From assembly GCF_019334305.1 (NCBI RefSeq), contig NZ_JAHWGH010000015.1, positions 124,001 through 188,000 of the forward strand: a DNA stretch of 64,000 bases, in the 5' to 3' direction. The notes below the pieces were generated by a model. That model worked only from the letters and a program-made list of their open reading frames with translations, made no database searches and was not told the origin of the DNA. Position numbers and translations under genes: made by a program. This document shows, in pieces, positions 46,420 through 56,458 of this stretch (the stretch's first letter is position 1; each line of letters starts with the position of its first letter). Source of the DNA: Rossellomorea orangium (GTDB lineage Bacteria > Bacillota > Bacilli > Bacillales > Bacillaceae_B).

Positions 46420-49400
46420 GCTCCGTTCACTCCCTGCAAGATTTTTGAATGGACTAAAGGCTTAGGTTTAACATTGACTGCGCTCTTACTCCGAATGAAG
46501 GCGTACAAGGTTTCCGCTTCGGTCATGACAATGATCCCTGCCTCTAAGGCAACGATCCTTCTCTTCTTCATTACTTCGGATTCCCCATCACTGTAATAGA
46601 TACAGGCAGTGTCTGTTTCGATCCAATCACTGAATATATCATCCGGGGCTGTCTGATACTGACTTATTTCTGCGTGGGGGCTGTCGACGTAGATCGTCCC
46701 GCCGGCTTCCACACCTTCATGAGCTTCTTCGAACACTTTATATAAAGCTTCTTCGACGGTTTCACCCAGACACAGCCCTTCCCCAGTCGACTTCATATTT
46801 GCGCCCAGCGTTTGATCAATTTCCGGCATGGCGTGGGATGAAAATACGGGATACTTCACTCCAACCCCATCCACCTTGGAAGGAGTCTCAAAAGCGTCGA
46901 TCGTCAGGTTCTCCCCGCATATCAAATCGATGGACATATCCATCAGTGAAAAGCCAAGGATCTTACTGACAATCGGGACGGTCCGGCTAGCCCTTGGGTT
47001 CACCTCCAACACATATAACTGTTCATCTTGCAGCAGGAATTGAATATTCATAATCCCTTTGTACTGAAGCGCGGAGACGATCTTATTGGCATATCCTTCG
47101 ATGATCTCTTTCATTTCCTCAGAAAGGGATTCCGAAGGGAAGATGGACATGCTGTCGCCCGAGTGGACACCAGCCCGTTCAATCTGCTCCATCACACCGG
47201 GAACATATGCATGGACACCGTCCCCGACAAGATCGATCTCCACTTCCTGTCCCTCTTTGAATTCATCTATTAATATAGGAAAATACTCTTTCTCTGCTTC
47301 CTGAATGAAACGTTTCATTTCTTCCGGTGTATTCACCTTCACCATGCCTTTGCCCCCTATGACGTAGGAAGGGCGGCACAGAAGAGGGAAGGCTAGATGA
47401 CGTGCCACCTGCAGGGCTTCTTCCCTGCTGTGGCAAATCTCTCCCTTCACACGTGGAATTTCTTTAGCATCCAGCAATTGATAAAATCGCTCCCGGTCTT
47501 CCACTGTATCAATTTTATCGTTAGAGGTGCCGAGTAATTTCACACCTGCTTCTTCAAGCACTCCTGCCAGGTTCAACGCCGTCTGCCCACCAAATTGGAC
47601 AAGGACAGCATCCACATTCTCATGTTTGATAATCGACATGACGGATTCAAACGTAATCGGTTCAAAATATAATCGGTCCGCCGTCTCATAATCGGTGCTG
47701 ACGGTCTCTGGATTATTGTTCACCATGATCGTCGTGTATCCATGCTTTTTCAGACGCTGGATCGCCTTGACGGCACTGTAGTCGAATTCGACTCCCTGGC
47801 CGATCCGGATCGGCCCCGCCCCGACGATCAGGACTTTTTTCTCTCCAGCCAAAGGATTTATCTCATTGGAGCCATAGTAGGTCGAATAAGCATAGTTCGT
47901 GATGGCTTCAAATTCTCCTGCGCATGTGTCCACCATTTTGAACCCAGGGACGATACCCTCTTCCACTCTCATCGTGGTGATATCCGCTTCTGACTTCCCC
48001 GTATATCCGGCGATGACTTTATCCTCAAATCGGAATTCTTTTGCTTTTTTCAAAAGTTCTGAAGTAAACGGCATGCCCTGAAGCCCTTTTTCTACAGACA
48101 CCAGATTACTCATAACCGACAGGAACAGTTTATCGATTCCCGTCTTATCATGAAGATCGGCAACCGAACTGCCTCTTCTTAACAGCTCCATCAGTTCAAA
48201 GAACCGTGAATCCGTCGGCACTTCAATCTTTTCCTCCAAGCCTCTGACCGACACATCACTAAGTCTTCTATAGATGTTCTCTACTGATATATCCAATGAT
48301 TGAACAGCTTTTTGAAAAGCTGCCTCCAGTGAACGCTCAATCGCCATCACTTCACCCGTTGCTTTCATCTTTGTCCCGAGCACCCGGTTCGCTTCAGGAA
48401 ACTTGTCAAACGGCCACCTCGGAAACTTTACCACGACATAGTCCAGGGCAGGCTCAAAGCTTGCGTAGGTGGTCCTTGTCAACGGGTTGATGATCTCATC
48501 CAATGTGTAGCCGACAGCAATCTTCACCGCGATCTTGGCGATGGGGTAGCCCGTTGCCTTTGATGCAAGGGCAGAAGACCTGCTTACACGGGGATTCACT
48601 TCAATCACATAGTACTGTTTGCTGTTAGGGTCTAAAGCAAATTGTATATTGCATCCTCCCACTACCTTAAGAGCACTGATAATATCAAATGCCGCTGTAC
48701 GGAGCATATGGAACTCCAGATCGGTCAAGGTCTGGGACGGAGCGACGACGATGGAATCCCCTGTATGGACCCCTACCGGATCGAAGTTTTCCATATTGCA
48801 GACCGATATACAATTTCCTTTCGAATCTCTCATCACTTCATACTCGATCTCTTTGAAGCCGGCGATGCTTTTTTCCACTAAGACTTGATGGATGGGGCTT
48901 GCCTTCAGTCCGGATAAGACGAGCTTTCTGTATTCCTCCATCGTAGAAGCGATCCCTCCGCCTCTTCCCCCTAACGTATAGGCAGGACGGACGATGATTG
49001 GGAGGGCAGTCTGTTCAGAGAAAGTCAGTGCCCCTTCCAAATCATGAACGATGCTGCTTTCAGCTGTCGGATGCCCAAGCTCCTCCATTAACGAACGGAA
49101 CTTCTCTCGATCCTCTCCCTTTTGAATGGAATCAACCGAGGTACCAAGAAGCTTTACACCGTTCTTGGCAAGAACGCCTTTCTCATCCAGTTTGACGGCA
49201 AGATTCAAGGCAGTCTGCCCACCCAGGCTTGCCACCAACCCATGGGGGCGTTCTTTTTCGATGATGGCCGTCACAGATTTGACCGAAAGCGGCTCACTAT
49301 ACACTTTGTCGGCGTAAGCGGTATCCGTCATGATGGTGGCGGGATTATTGTTTACAAGGACTACCTCATAGCCCTCTTCCTTCAAGGCAAGACACCCTTG

Positions 49401-49493
49401 TGTACCGGAGTAATCAAATTCAGCGGCCTGCCCGATGATGATGGGTCCCGACCCGATGATCAGGATTTTCTGTATACTGGAATCTTTAGGCAT
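46416..49493 (-). CDS. carB: Carbamoyl-phosphate synthase (arginine-specific) large subunit
   Basis: 1025 residues, close to the ~1030 of B. subtilis CarB rather than ~1071 of PyrAB. Two ATP-grasp halves are visible, each beginning ILIIGSGPIIIGQ / VLIVGAGPIRIGQG and each with a NPRxSR motif (VIEVNPRVSRSS; VLEVNPRASRTV), then a regulatory tail. The ATG at 49493 sits inside the end of carA (8-base overlap, ATGCCTAA). A reading starting at 49643 adds 50 unsupported residues. It makes carbamoyl phosphate from bicarbonate, ammonia from CarA, and two ATP. Confidence 0.96.
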   Translation of the reverse strand: MPKDSSIQKILIIGSGPIIIGQAAEFDYSGTQGCLALKEEGYEVVLVNNNPATIMTDTAYADKVYSEPLSVKSVTAIIEKERPHGLVASLGGQTALNLAVKLDEKGVLAKNGVKLLGTSVDSIQKGEDREKFRSLMEELGHPTAESSIVHDLEGALTFSEQTALPIIVRPAYTLGGRGGGIASTMEEYRKLVLSGLKASPIHQVLVEKSIAGFKEIEYEVMRDSKGNCISVCNMENFDPVGVHTGDSIVVAPSQTLTDLEFHMLRTAAFDIISALKVVGGCNIQFALDPNSKQYYVIEVNPRVSRSSALASKATGYPIAKIAVKIAVGYTLDEIINPLTRTTYASFEPALDYVVVKFPRWPFDKFPEANRVLGTKMKATGEVMAIERSLEAAFQKAVQSLDISVENIYRRLSDVSVRGLEEKIEVPTDSRFFELMELLRRGSSVADLHDKTGIDKLFLSVMSNLVSVEKGLQGMPFTSELLKKAKEFRFEDKVIAGYTGKSEADITTMRVEEGIVPGFKMVDTCAGEFEAITNYAYSTYYGSNEINPLAGEKKVLIVGAGPIRIGQGVEFDYSAVKAIQRLKKHGYTTIMVNNNPETVSTDYETADRLYFEPITFESVMSIIKHENVDAVLVQFGGQTALNLAGVLEEAGVKLLGTSNDKIDTVEDRERFYQLLDAKEIPRVKGEICHSREEALQVARHLAFPLLCRPSYVIGGKGMVKVNTPEEMKRFIQEAEKEYFPILIDEFKEGQEVEIDLVGDGVHAYVPGVMEQIERAGVHSGDSMSIFPSESLSEEMKEIIEGYANKIVSALQYKGIMNIQFLLQDEQLYVLEVNPRASRTVPIVSKILGFSLMDMSIDLICGENLTIDAFETPSKVDGVGVKYPVFSSHAMPEIDQTLGANMKSTGEGLCLGETVEEALYKVFEEAHEGVEAGGTIYVDSPHAEISQYQTAPDDIFSDWIETDTACIYYSDGESEVMKKRRIVALEAGIIVMTEAETLYAFIRSKSAVNVKPKPLVHSKILQGVNGA

Positions 49494-50550
49494 ATAGTTT
49501 CTCTCTCCCTGGTTGTTTAATCGATTGATAGAATTGCTTGAAGATCCACGATGCATCTTCAGGTCCCGGACGCGCTTCAGGATGGAATTGAGCGGATAGG
49601 ATCGGTTTATCCTTATGCTGAAGTCCTTCAAGTGAGCCATCATTCACGTTGATAAAACGTGGCTCAAGGCCGGTACCGACCAGGCTTTCCTTGTTCACCA
49701 CATAATTATGATTTTGCGAAGTGATGAACACCTCACCCGTTTGATGGTCCATGACGGGATGATTCGCTCCCCTGTGCCCGAATAATAGTCGTTCCGTGTC
49801 CCCGCCGAGGGCAAGGGCGATCAATTGGTGACCCAGGCAGATGCCGAGGGTCGGGATTCCCATGATTTTCTCTTTCAGTCGGGGTAGCAATGTCATCATT
49901 TCCTTCGGGTCCCCGGGGCCGTTGGATAACACCAGGCCATCGATGCTCAACTGGTCCAACATCTCCAATTGGCGAAACGGAATGACTGTAACGAGACAGT
50001 CCATTTCCAAAAGACTGCTTACAATCGATTTCTTCACACCGAAATCGACGACAGCAATATGCTTGCTCCCACTTCCCATCTGACGAATTTCCGTTAGCGC
50101 TACCTTTTCGATCTGCCCTGTCAGTTTTTCCTTTTCGGGAACCATTTCTGTATAGGATATACAGGCATTTTGGCTTCCTCCTTCACGGATCGCCTTGACA
50201 ACCTCTCTCGTATCCACCCCTGTCATGAACGGGATCTTCCACTTCTCCAGATAATCCTTCAAGGAAGAAGTCGCATGATAATGGGAGTATGTGTCTGGCA
50301 AATTGAGCATGATCACTCCCTTCACCTGAGGCTCATCGCTTTCTGAATCATCCTCATTCACTCCGTACTGACCGATGAGAGGGTAAGTGAAAACAACGAT
50401 CTGATCTTTGTAAGAAGGGTCCGTCAGTACTTCCTGATACCCAGTCATTCCCGTGAAAAATACAATCTCACCCTGAATGGGATCACTTCCTTCCATAATG
50501 ACTTCCCCTTTAAAGATGCTTCCGTTTTCCAAACATAAATAACCTGTCAT
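49486..50550 (-). CDS. carA: Carbamoyl-phosphate synthase (arginine-specific) small subunit
   Basis: 354 residues. The glutaminase domain has the catalytic LGICLGHQLIALALGG cysteine and the histidine in FHPEARPGPED. It feeds ammonia to CarB. The ATG at 50550 (MTGYLCLENG) has GGGAG 8 bases upstream; a TTG-based reading from 50565 would overlap its own ribosome site. Two ARG-box-like sites lie in the 68 bases upstream. Confidence 0.95.
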   Translation of the reverse strand: MTGYLCLENGSIFKGEVIMEGSDPIQGEIVFFTGMTGYQEVLTDPSYKDQIVVFTYPLIGQYGVNEDDSESDEPQVKGVIMLNLPDTYSHYHATSSLKDYLEKWKIPFMTGVDTREVVKAIREGGSQNACISYTEMVPEKEKLTGQIEKVALTEIRQMGSGSKHIAVVDFGVKKSIVSSLLEMDCLVTVIPFRQLEMLDQLSIDGLVLSNGPGDPKEMMTLLPRLKEKIMGIPTLGICLGHQLIALALGGDTERLLFGHRGANHPVMDHQTGEVFITSQNHNYVVNKESLVGTGLEPRFINVNDGSLEGLQHKDKPILSAQFHPEARPGPEDASWIFKQFYQSIKQPGREKLYA

Positions 50551-50566
50551 GAGATGCACTCCCAAC

Positions 50567-50604
50567 TATGAATAAATAGTTATAATTAAGTATTTTTATA
50601 CATT
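50567..50604 (-). promoter_or_regulatory. Two ARG-box-like sites upstream of carA
   Basis: Minus strand AATGTATAAAAATACTTA at 50604-50587 matches 12 of 18 positions of the B. subtilis AhrC box CATGAATAAAAATTCAAG as I recall it; a second, TATGAATAAATAGTTATA (plus strand), lies at 50567-50584. Their position suits arginine repression of carAB-argF. Confidence 0.5.
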
Positions 50605-50618
50605 AATAGTTAAAAAAA

Positions 50619-51779
50619 TTAGTATACTCCGGCTGATTGATGCTGTTTGATCGTACTGACTAAAATATGAATAGCCCGGTCTAGTTCCTTATAAGTAACT
50701 GTCAACGGTGGCAAAAGCCTGATGACCCGTGTGCCGGCAGGAAGAGTCAATAACCCATTTTTCCGCAGTTCCGTGATGATGTCTTTCACCTCATGATGGA
50801 ATGAAATCCCTATCATAAAACCGATCCCTTTCACCTCTTTCACAATTGAACACTCATTCAGCTGGTCGTTCAGTTCATTCATGAAATATTCAGACTTACG
50901 CTGAACATCCTGCAAAAAGTCCTCATGAAAGATCGTTTCCATAGTCGCCTTCGCTGCCGCCATAGCTAACGGATTTCCTCCGAAAGTCGATCCGTGAGTG
51001 CCCGGTGAAAAGGATGGAATGAGTGTTTCCTTCCCGATCATGGCTCCAACAGGGAATCCGCTGCCGATTCCTTTTGCAACCGTGACGATATCCGGGTCCA
51101 GTGAATGGTGCTGATACGCGAATGGCCTCCCTGTCCTTCCTGCACCTGTCTGGACTTCATCGATGATAAGGAGCGCATCCAGCTCCCGGCATTTGGCTTC
51201 TACTGCCTTTAAAAATGACTGGGTCCCGGGATTGACTCCCCCTTCTCCTTGAATCACTTCCAGCATGATGGCCGCCACATCCCCATCTTTCACGTCCAAC
51301 AGTGCCCCTTCATCGTTATATGGAAGATACTCAAATGTCGGTAGTAAGGGCCCGAATCCGCTATGAATCTTTTCTTGGCCTGTTGCGCTCATTGTCGCAA
51401 AGGTACGGCCGTGGAAGGACTGCTTGAAAGTGAGGATCTTCGTTTTCCCTGTATGTTTTTTCGCTAATTTAATTGCCGCTTCATTTGCTTCGGCTCCGCT
51501 GTTACAAAAAAACACCGCATCCAGACCGCTTGCAGAAGCGAGAAGCGCAGCTGCTTCTTCCTGCTTTGATATTGGAAACAGGTTCGACACATGCCACAGT
51601 TCATCCATCTGTTTTTTCACCGCTTCTTTGACACCGGACGGGGAATGACCCAAATTACATACGGCGATACCCGAAATAAAATCCAAATAAGACTCGCCAT
51701 TACGTTCCTGAACCTCCGTACCCTTTCCTGACACCAATTCGATGTCTAATCGATTATACGTAGGAAATATATGCCTCAT
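50619..51779 (-). CDS. argD: Acetylornithine aminotransferase
   Basis: 386 residues, class III PLP aminotransferase. LLIIDEVQTGAGRTG carries the cofactor Asp, VTVAKGIGSGFPVGAM the PLP-lysine, and HGSTFGGNPLAMAAAKA the phosphate-binding loop. It converts N-acetylglutamate semialdehyde to N-acetylornithine. The ATG at 51779 overlaps the argB stop (ATGA). A reading from 51854 adds 25 unsupported residues. Confidence 0.95.
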   Translation of the reverse strand: MRHIFPTYNRLDIELVSGKGTEVQERNGESYLDFISGIAVCNLGHSPSGVKEAVKKQMDELWHVSNLFPISKQEEAAALLASASGLDAVFFCNSGAEANEAAIKLAKKHTGKTKILTFKQSFHGRTFATMSATGQEKIHSGFGPLLPTFEYLPYNDEGALLDVKDGDVAAIMLEVIQGEGGVNPGTQSFLKAVEAKCRELDALLIIDEVQTGAGRTGRPFAYQHHSLDPDIVTVAKGIGSGFPVGAMIGKETLIPSFSPGTHGSTFGGNPLAMAAAKATMETIFHEDFLQDVQRKSEYFMNELNDQLNECSIVKEVKGIGFMIGISFHHEVKDIITELRKNGLLTLPAGTRVIRLLPPLTVTYKELDRAIHILVSTIKQHQSAGVY

Positions 51780-52585
51780 ATCGCTTGAACCTCTTTTCCA
51801 TCTGTTATCTGTGTTCCGATCATTTTTCCGTCCTGAATGATGGAGTCCTGACATCCGACAATCATCACTTCATGAATATTTTCATTCAAAACGGATAAAG
51901 CAGCCTGAACCTTCGGAATCATCCCTCCGTAAATCACACCGGAATCGATATATTGGTCAACGACCTCCATTGTTACACGTGAAACAAGTTCACCATCTTT
52001 CAGGATTCCCGGTACGTCCGTGACAAACACCAATTTTTCTGCATTCAGGGCTTTGGCAACGGCTGAAGCGGCCAGGTCGGCATTTATATTCACCCGATTT
52101 CCTCCGGCTATTGCTGCAAGGGGGGCGATGACCGGTAAATAGTTCAAGGAGAGCAGATTGTGCATCAACGTGAGGTTGACCTCCTCTATTTTTCCGACCA
52201 ATCCCAAAGAGCCTTCATCTATGAAACTCGCCTTTAATAACTGGGCATCGTAACCGCTCAGTCCAATGGCATTGACTCCTTCCAGGTTGAGTCGATGGAC
52301 GAGTTCACTGTTCACCTTGCCTTTTAGAACTTGTTCAACAATGGCGAAAACATCCTCCGTGGTCTTTCGCTGCCCGTTAATGAAGGTGGACTGTATCCCA
52401 AGCATCCCGAGTGTGGCGGTGATGTCTGGCCCCCCACCGTGAACGATGATGACATGATAGCTCCGCTGAAGTTCTCTTATACTTTGATAGAAAGGGGCTG
52501 AAAGCTTGGAAAGGACGCTGCCGCCAAGCTTCACCACCAAAACGTTCTTATGTTCGGTAACTTGCATTGATTTTGACATAATCAT
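51776..52585 (-). CDS. argB: Acetylglutamate kinase
   Basis: 269 residues, amino-acid kinase fold: VLVVKLGGSVLSKL binds ATP, IVHGGGPDITATL the acetylglutamate, and NADLAASAVAKAL lies later. Second step of the acetyl cycle. Start 52585 has GGGGGTG 11 bases upstream, giving a 38-base overlap with argJ; a start at 52567 is possible. Confidence 0.93.
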   Translation of the reverse strand: MIMSKSMQVTEHKNVLVVKLGGSVLSKLSAPFYQSIRELQRSYHVIIVHGGGPDITATLGMLGIQSTFINGQRKTTEDVFAIVEQVLKGKVNSELVHRLNLEGVNAIGLSGYDAQLLKASFIDEGSLGLVGKIEEVNLTLMHNLLSLNYLPVIAPLAAIAGGNRVNINADLAASAVAKALNAEKLVFVTDVPGILKDGELVSRVTMEVVDQYIDSGVIYGGMIPKVQAALSVLNENIHEVMIVGCQDSIIQDGKMIGTQITDGKEVQAI

Positions 52586-53777
52586 ACGTTAAATCGCACC
52601 CCCACGCTTTTCCTTTTCCTTCGCCGTCGTACAGGAAGACGTTAATGTTTACTTGCTCAGCCTGCATATACCGACTCACTTCTTCCTCATTGAATGGTTG
52701 AGGCGTTCCGTTTGAAAATACGGTGATGTCCCCTATGGAGATATCACATTGATGAGGGTTTAGATCCACTCCGCTGTGTCCCATGGCTCCGACGATCCTT
52801 CCCCAGTTGGGGTCCCCGCCGAAGATGGCCGTTTTCACTAAGTTGGATCCGACAATCTTTTTTGCTACGATATTGGCGTCTTGATGGGAGTTCGCCCCAG
52901 TGACACTCACTTCCACCAATTTGGTTGCCCCTTCCCCGTCCCGCGCAATTTGTTTGGCCAGATCTTCACATACCGTGTTCAACCCTGCTTGAAAGTGATG
53001 CCAATCAGGATGACTTTCGCCAAGGGCATCATGCTCCACCATCCCGTTTGCCATGCTGATGACCATGTCATTGGTGGATGTTTCCCCGTCTACGGTGATT
53101 TGGTTAAAGGATTGATCAATGGCGGTTTTTAGGGCGGATTGTAAAACGTCCGATGGTATGGTGGCATCCGTTGTGATGAAACCGAGCATCGTCGCCATAT
53201 TGGGATGGATCATTCCGGAACCTTTCCCACATCCTCCGATGGTGACCGTTTTCCCGTCGATCAGCACCTGGCAGCAGGACGTTTTCTCGACTGTATCCGT
53301 GGTGAGAATGGCCTGCTGGAACGCGTGGGCATCTTCGGGATTCCCATCGACCTTGATTTCCGTGCAGCCCTTTTTCATTTTTTCCATCGGAAGCCACTCG
53401 CCGATGACACCAGTTGATGCCACGGCAACATACTCTTCAGGGATTTGAAACCGATCAGCGATCCATTCCCTTGTTTGATACGCATCCTTCAGTCCTTGTT
53501 CTCCTGTACATGCGTTGGCAATCGCACTGTTCACGACGATGGCTTGCAATTTATGAGTTTGAGAGATGCTTTCCTGAGTGACTTTGAGGGGTGCCGCTTG
53601 AAAATGACTTTGTGTATAGACCGCTCCGCAGTGAGCAGGTTTCTCGCTGTAAATCACTCCGAAATCCTTCTTTGCATATCGAAGGCCCGCATGGAGTCCA
53701 CCTGCCTTATACCCAAGGGGCGACAGAATCGTTCCTCCCTCGATCCGTTGAACACCCTTTTCTTTAACCAGTTTCAT
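52548..53777 (-). CDS. argJ: Bifunctional glutamate N-acetyltransferase / ornithine acetyltransferase
   Basis: 409 residues. The self-cleavage site lies in GMIHPNMATMLGFITTD, where Thr of ATML becomes the nucleophile of the new chain. It moves acetyl from N-acetylornithine to glutamate, closing the cycle; some ArgJ also use acetyl-CoA for the first step. No argA is seen, which fits a bifunctional form. It lies 14 bases after argC. Confidence 0.95.
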   Translation of the reverse strand: MKLVKEKGVQRIEGGTILSPLGYKAGGLHAGLRYAKKDFGVIYSEKPAHCGAVYTQSHFQAAPLKVTQESISQTHKLQAIVVNSAIANACTGEQGLKDAYQTREWIADRFQIPEEYVAVASTGVIGEWLPMEKMKKGCTEIKVDGNPEDAHAFQQAILTTDTVEKTSCCQVLIDGKTVTIGGCGKGSGMIHPNMATMLGFITTDATIPSDVLQSALKTAIDQSFNQITVDGETSTNDMVISMANGMVEHDALGESHPDWHHFQAGLNTVCEDLAKQIARDGEGATKLVEVSVTGANSHQDANIVAKKIVGSNLVKTAIFGGDPNWGRIVGAMGHSGVDLNPHQCDISIGDITVFSNGTPQPFNEEEVSRYMQAEQVNINVFLYDGEGKGKAWGCDLTYDYVKINASYRT

Positions 53778-53791
53778 AGATTCTCCCCCTC

Positions 53792-54832
53792 TTATGGATA
53801 AATTGGATAATAGTGAAGTCCCGTCGTTTCGTCTATCCCCAGCATCACATTCATATTCTGCACGGCTTGACCTGCCGCCCCCTTCACCAGATTATCAATC
53901 ACTGACACAATCGTTACCCGGTTGGTCCGTGGATCGGCTTTGATGGATACATCACAGAAGTTGGTACCGAACACTTCTTTTGTACTTGGGAATTGACCTT
54001 CCCGGCGTACCCGGATGAAAGGACTTCCTTCAAAAAAGCTGTGATAGAGGCTGTGTAACTCCCCCGTGGTTGAGGTGTTCTTTAATTCTGCGTACATCGT
54101 CACCATGATCCCCCTGGTCATGGGAATGAGATGGGTGGAGAAAGTGATTGGTCCCGTTTCACTGTCCCATATCTTTAACTGTTGCTCGATTTCCGGAGTG
54201 TGCTGGTGCTCATGGACTTTATAGATTCGTAGATTTTCCTGTGTCTCCGAGAAGTGGCTGGACTGAGTCGCTTTTCTCCCCGCTCCGGACAATCCCGTTT
54301 TGGCATCGATGATCAAGGAATGGGGCTTTGTGAGACCGTGATGAAAGAGCGGGGCAAGACCCAACAGTGTTGCCGTCGGAAAGCACCCGGGGTTCGCAAT
54401 CAGGTCCGCTTCCCGGATGGTCTCGCGATTGAGTTCAGTCAGTCCGTAAACGGCTTTGTCCAGGATATGTTTCGGCGCCGATTCTCCTTTATACCATTCT
54501 TCATATTCACGGGGATTCTTTAAACGAAGATCACCGGAAAGGTCAATCACTTTCACCTTTTTCCCGATGAGGTTCTGAGCCAGCTCCCTTGATACGCCGG
54601 AAGGAGCGGCCAGGAAAACGAAATCCAACTGCTGCATTTCCTCCAACAAGATCGGTTTCACTTTTTCTCCGGAAAGGCCGGATAAATGCGGATACTCCTC
54701 CGCATAGGAAGTCCCATCTAAAGATGATGAATACAGAATGCATTCACTTACATTCGGATGATTTGACAACAGACGATACAGCTCCACGCCTCCATACCCA
54801 GTACTACCAACAATACCAACATCCAATACCAA
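53792..54832 (-). CDS. argC: N-acetyl-gamma-glutamyl-phosphate reductase
   Basis: 346 residues. GIVGSTGYGGVELYRLL is the NADP fold and NPGCFPTATLLGLAPL holds the catalytic cysteine. It reduces N-acetylglutamyl phosphate to the semialdehyde. First gene of the operon. There is no ATG: the start is a TTG at 54832 or the second TTG at 54826 (better spaced from GGAG), so translation may be deliberately weak. A good sigma-A promoter lies upstream. Confidence 0.94.
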   Translation of the reverse strand: MVLDVGIVGSTGYGGVELYRLLSNHPNVSECILYSSSLDGTSYAEEYPHLSGLSGEKVKPILLEEMQQLDFVFLAAPSGVSRELAQNLIGKKVKVIDLSGDLRLKNPREYEEWYKGESAPKHILDKAVYGLTELNRETIREADLIANPGCFPTATLLGLAPLFHHGLTKPHSLIIDAKTGLSGAGRKATQSSHFSETQENLRIYKVHEHQHTPEIEQQLKIWDSETGPITFSTHLIPMTRGIMVTMYAELKNTSTTGELHSLYHSFFEGSPFIRVRREGQFPSTKEVFGTNFCDVSIKADPRTNRVTIVSVIDNLVKGAAGQAVQNMNVMLGIDETTGLHYYPIYP

Positions 54833-54864
54833 TCACTCCAGACATTAAATTTAAATTAGGTCTA

Positions 54865-54893
54865 ATTATATGAGTGTATATTAATAAAATCAA
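54865..54893 (-). promoter_or_regulatory. Promoter of the argC-argF operon
   Basis: Minus strand TTGATT at 54893-54888, 17-base spacer, TATAAT at 54870-54865. Two TGAAT motifs at 54924-54944 may be part of an ARG box. Confidence 0.65.
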
Positions 54894-54971
54894 TAGTATA
54901 TTTATAAATTTTTAACTAAAGTTACTTTATTCACAAATTCACTTCGATAGTACTAGAAACAAACACAAATA

Positions 54972-55005
54972 AAGGTCCGTCCCTCGACGTTGAGGGACGG
55001 ACCTT
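54972..55005. repeat. Inverted pair of the dispersed repeat (copies 8 and 9), hairpin
   Basis: AAGGTCCGTCCCT at 54972-54984 and AGGGACGGACCTT at 54993-55005 form a 15-17-pair stem with an eight-base loop, flanked by A/T runs, just past aceA: a likely terminator. Confidence 0.85.
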
Positions 55006-55026
55006 TATGAGTATTTTAATACTGTT

Positions 55027-56307
55027 TTAGAATTGGGCTGCCTCGGTTGAACCTTTCAGGGCTGTCGTGGAGGATGTGCCACCTGAAATCACCATGGATA
55101 CCTCGTCAAAATAACCTGTTCCTACTTCACGCTGATGTCTAGTAGCTGAATATCCGTGCTTCTCGCTCGCAAACTCTGCTTCCTGAAGCTGTGAATAAGC
55201 AGCCATACCACGATCTTTGTACCCTCTCGCAAGCTCGAACATACTGTGGTTCAGTGCGTGGAAACCTGCAAGTGTGACGAACTGGAATTTATAGCCCATT
55301 TTCCCAAGCTCCACTTGGAATTTGGCGATCGTTTCATCATCCAATTTCTTCTTCCAGTTAAACGACGGCGAACAGTTATATGCCAACAATTTCCCTGGAT
55401 GTTCAGCATGGATCGCTTCTGCAAATCGGCGCGCTTCTTCAAGATTCGGTTCAGACGTTTCACACCATACAAGATCTGCATAAGGAGCATATGCAAGACC
55501 TCTTGCAATCGCCTGGTCAAGCCCGGCATTCGTGCGGAAGAATCCTTCCGGCGTGCGGTCGCCCGTAATAAACTCTGCATCATACGGATCTACATCACTC
55601 GTAATCAAATCCGCGGCATTCGCATCCGTACGTGCAACAATTAACGTCGGCACGCCCATTACATCCGAAGCAAGACGGGCGGAAATGAGATTCTTAACTG
55701 CCGTTTGAGTAGGAAGAAGAACCTTACCTCCCAGATGACCGCACTTCTTCTCAGACGAAAGCTGATCTTCAAAGTGGACGGCAGAAGCTCCTGCTTCAAT
55801 CATCCCCTTCATTAATTCGAACACGTTTAACTGGCCTCCGAATCCTGCTTCCGCATCGGCCACAATCGGCACGAACCAATCGATGGATTCATCCCCTTCC
55901 ACATAATGAACCTGGTCGGCACGTTGCAGGGCCTGGTTGATCCTCTTTACGACAGATGGGACGGAGTTAGCAGGGTACAGACTTTGATCGGGATACATAT
56001 GACCTGAAAGGTTAGCATCCGCTGCAACCTGCCACCCGCTTAAATAGATGGCTTTCAGTCCGGCTCTTACCTGTTGGACCGCCTGGTTTCCTGTCAAAGC
56101 GCCAAGGGCATTGATATAGTCTTCTTCGTGAAGTAGATTCCACAGCTTTTCAGAACCGCGGCGGGCAAGGGTGTGCTCAATGTCGATGGAGCCTCTTAGA
56201 CGAATAACGTCTTCAGCCGAGTACGGGCGTGTGATCCCCTTCCAGCGCTGATCCATTTCCCAGTTTTCCTGTAGTGACGTTACACGTTCGTTATTCGCTT
56301 TTACCAT
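55027..56307 (-). CDS. aceA: Isocitrate lyase
   Basis: 426 residues. [14 protein letters not shown] contains the catalytic cysteine; [21 protein letters not shown] binds magnesium, and [13 protein letters not shown] follows. It splits isocitrate into succinate and glyoxylate, letting the cell grow on acetate or fatty acids. AAAGGGAGAG precedes the ATG. It follows aceB by 151 bases containing two dispersed repeats. Confidence 0.97.
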   Translation of the reverse strand: MVKANNERVTSLQENWEMDQRWKGITRPYSAEDVIRLRGSIDIEHTLARRGSEKLWNLLHEEDYINALGALTGNQAVQQVRAGLKAIYLSGWQVAADANLSGHMYPDQSLYPANSVPSVVKRINQALQRADQVHYVEGDESIDWFVPIVADAEAGFGGQLNVFELMKGMIEAGASAVHFEDQLSSEKKCGHLGGKVLLPTQTAVKNLISARLASDVMGVPTLIVARTDANAADLITSDVDPYDAEFITGDRTPEGFFRTNAGLDQAIARGLAYAPYADLVWCETSEPNLEEARRFAEAIHAEHPGKLLAYNCSPSFNWKKKLDDETIAKFQVELGKMGYKFQFVTLAGFHALNHSMFELARGYKDRGMAAYSQLQEAEFASEKHGYSATRHQREVGTGYFDEVSMVISGGTSSTTALKGSTEAAQF

Positions 56308-56373
56308 GTTAAATCTCTCCCTTTTTTTGTTTTTGGATTTTATATGTTCGAAAATGATCTTGCGTCAGTTCTT

Positions 56374-56386
56374 GAGGTCCGTCCCT
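56374..56386 (+). repeat. Dispersed 13-bp repeat, copy 10 (GAGGTCCGTCCCT)
   Basis: Between aceB and aceA; same direction as copy 11, 60 bases away. Confidence 0.75.
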
Positions 56387-56433
56387 GATGCCCCATCTAA
56401 GCAGTAGTGGTGCCTGAGGTCGCCATTCACCCT

Positions 56434-56446
56434 GAGGTCCGTCCCT
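56434..56446 (+). repeat. Dispersed 13-bp repeat, copy 11 (GAGGTCCGTCCCT)
   Basis: Preceded by CCCT, like copy 10 in tandem. Lies just past the aceB stop. Confidence 0.75.
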
Positions 56447-56458
56447 CCAGATGTTTCT

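Noticed and set aside
49494..49643. 50-residue N-terminal extension of CarB
   Set aside because: It is antisense-free but lies wholly inside carA in another frame; family proteins start at the MPKDSS-like position.
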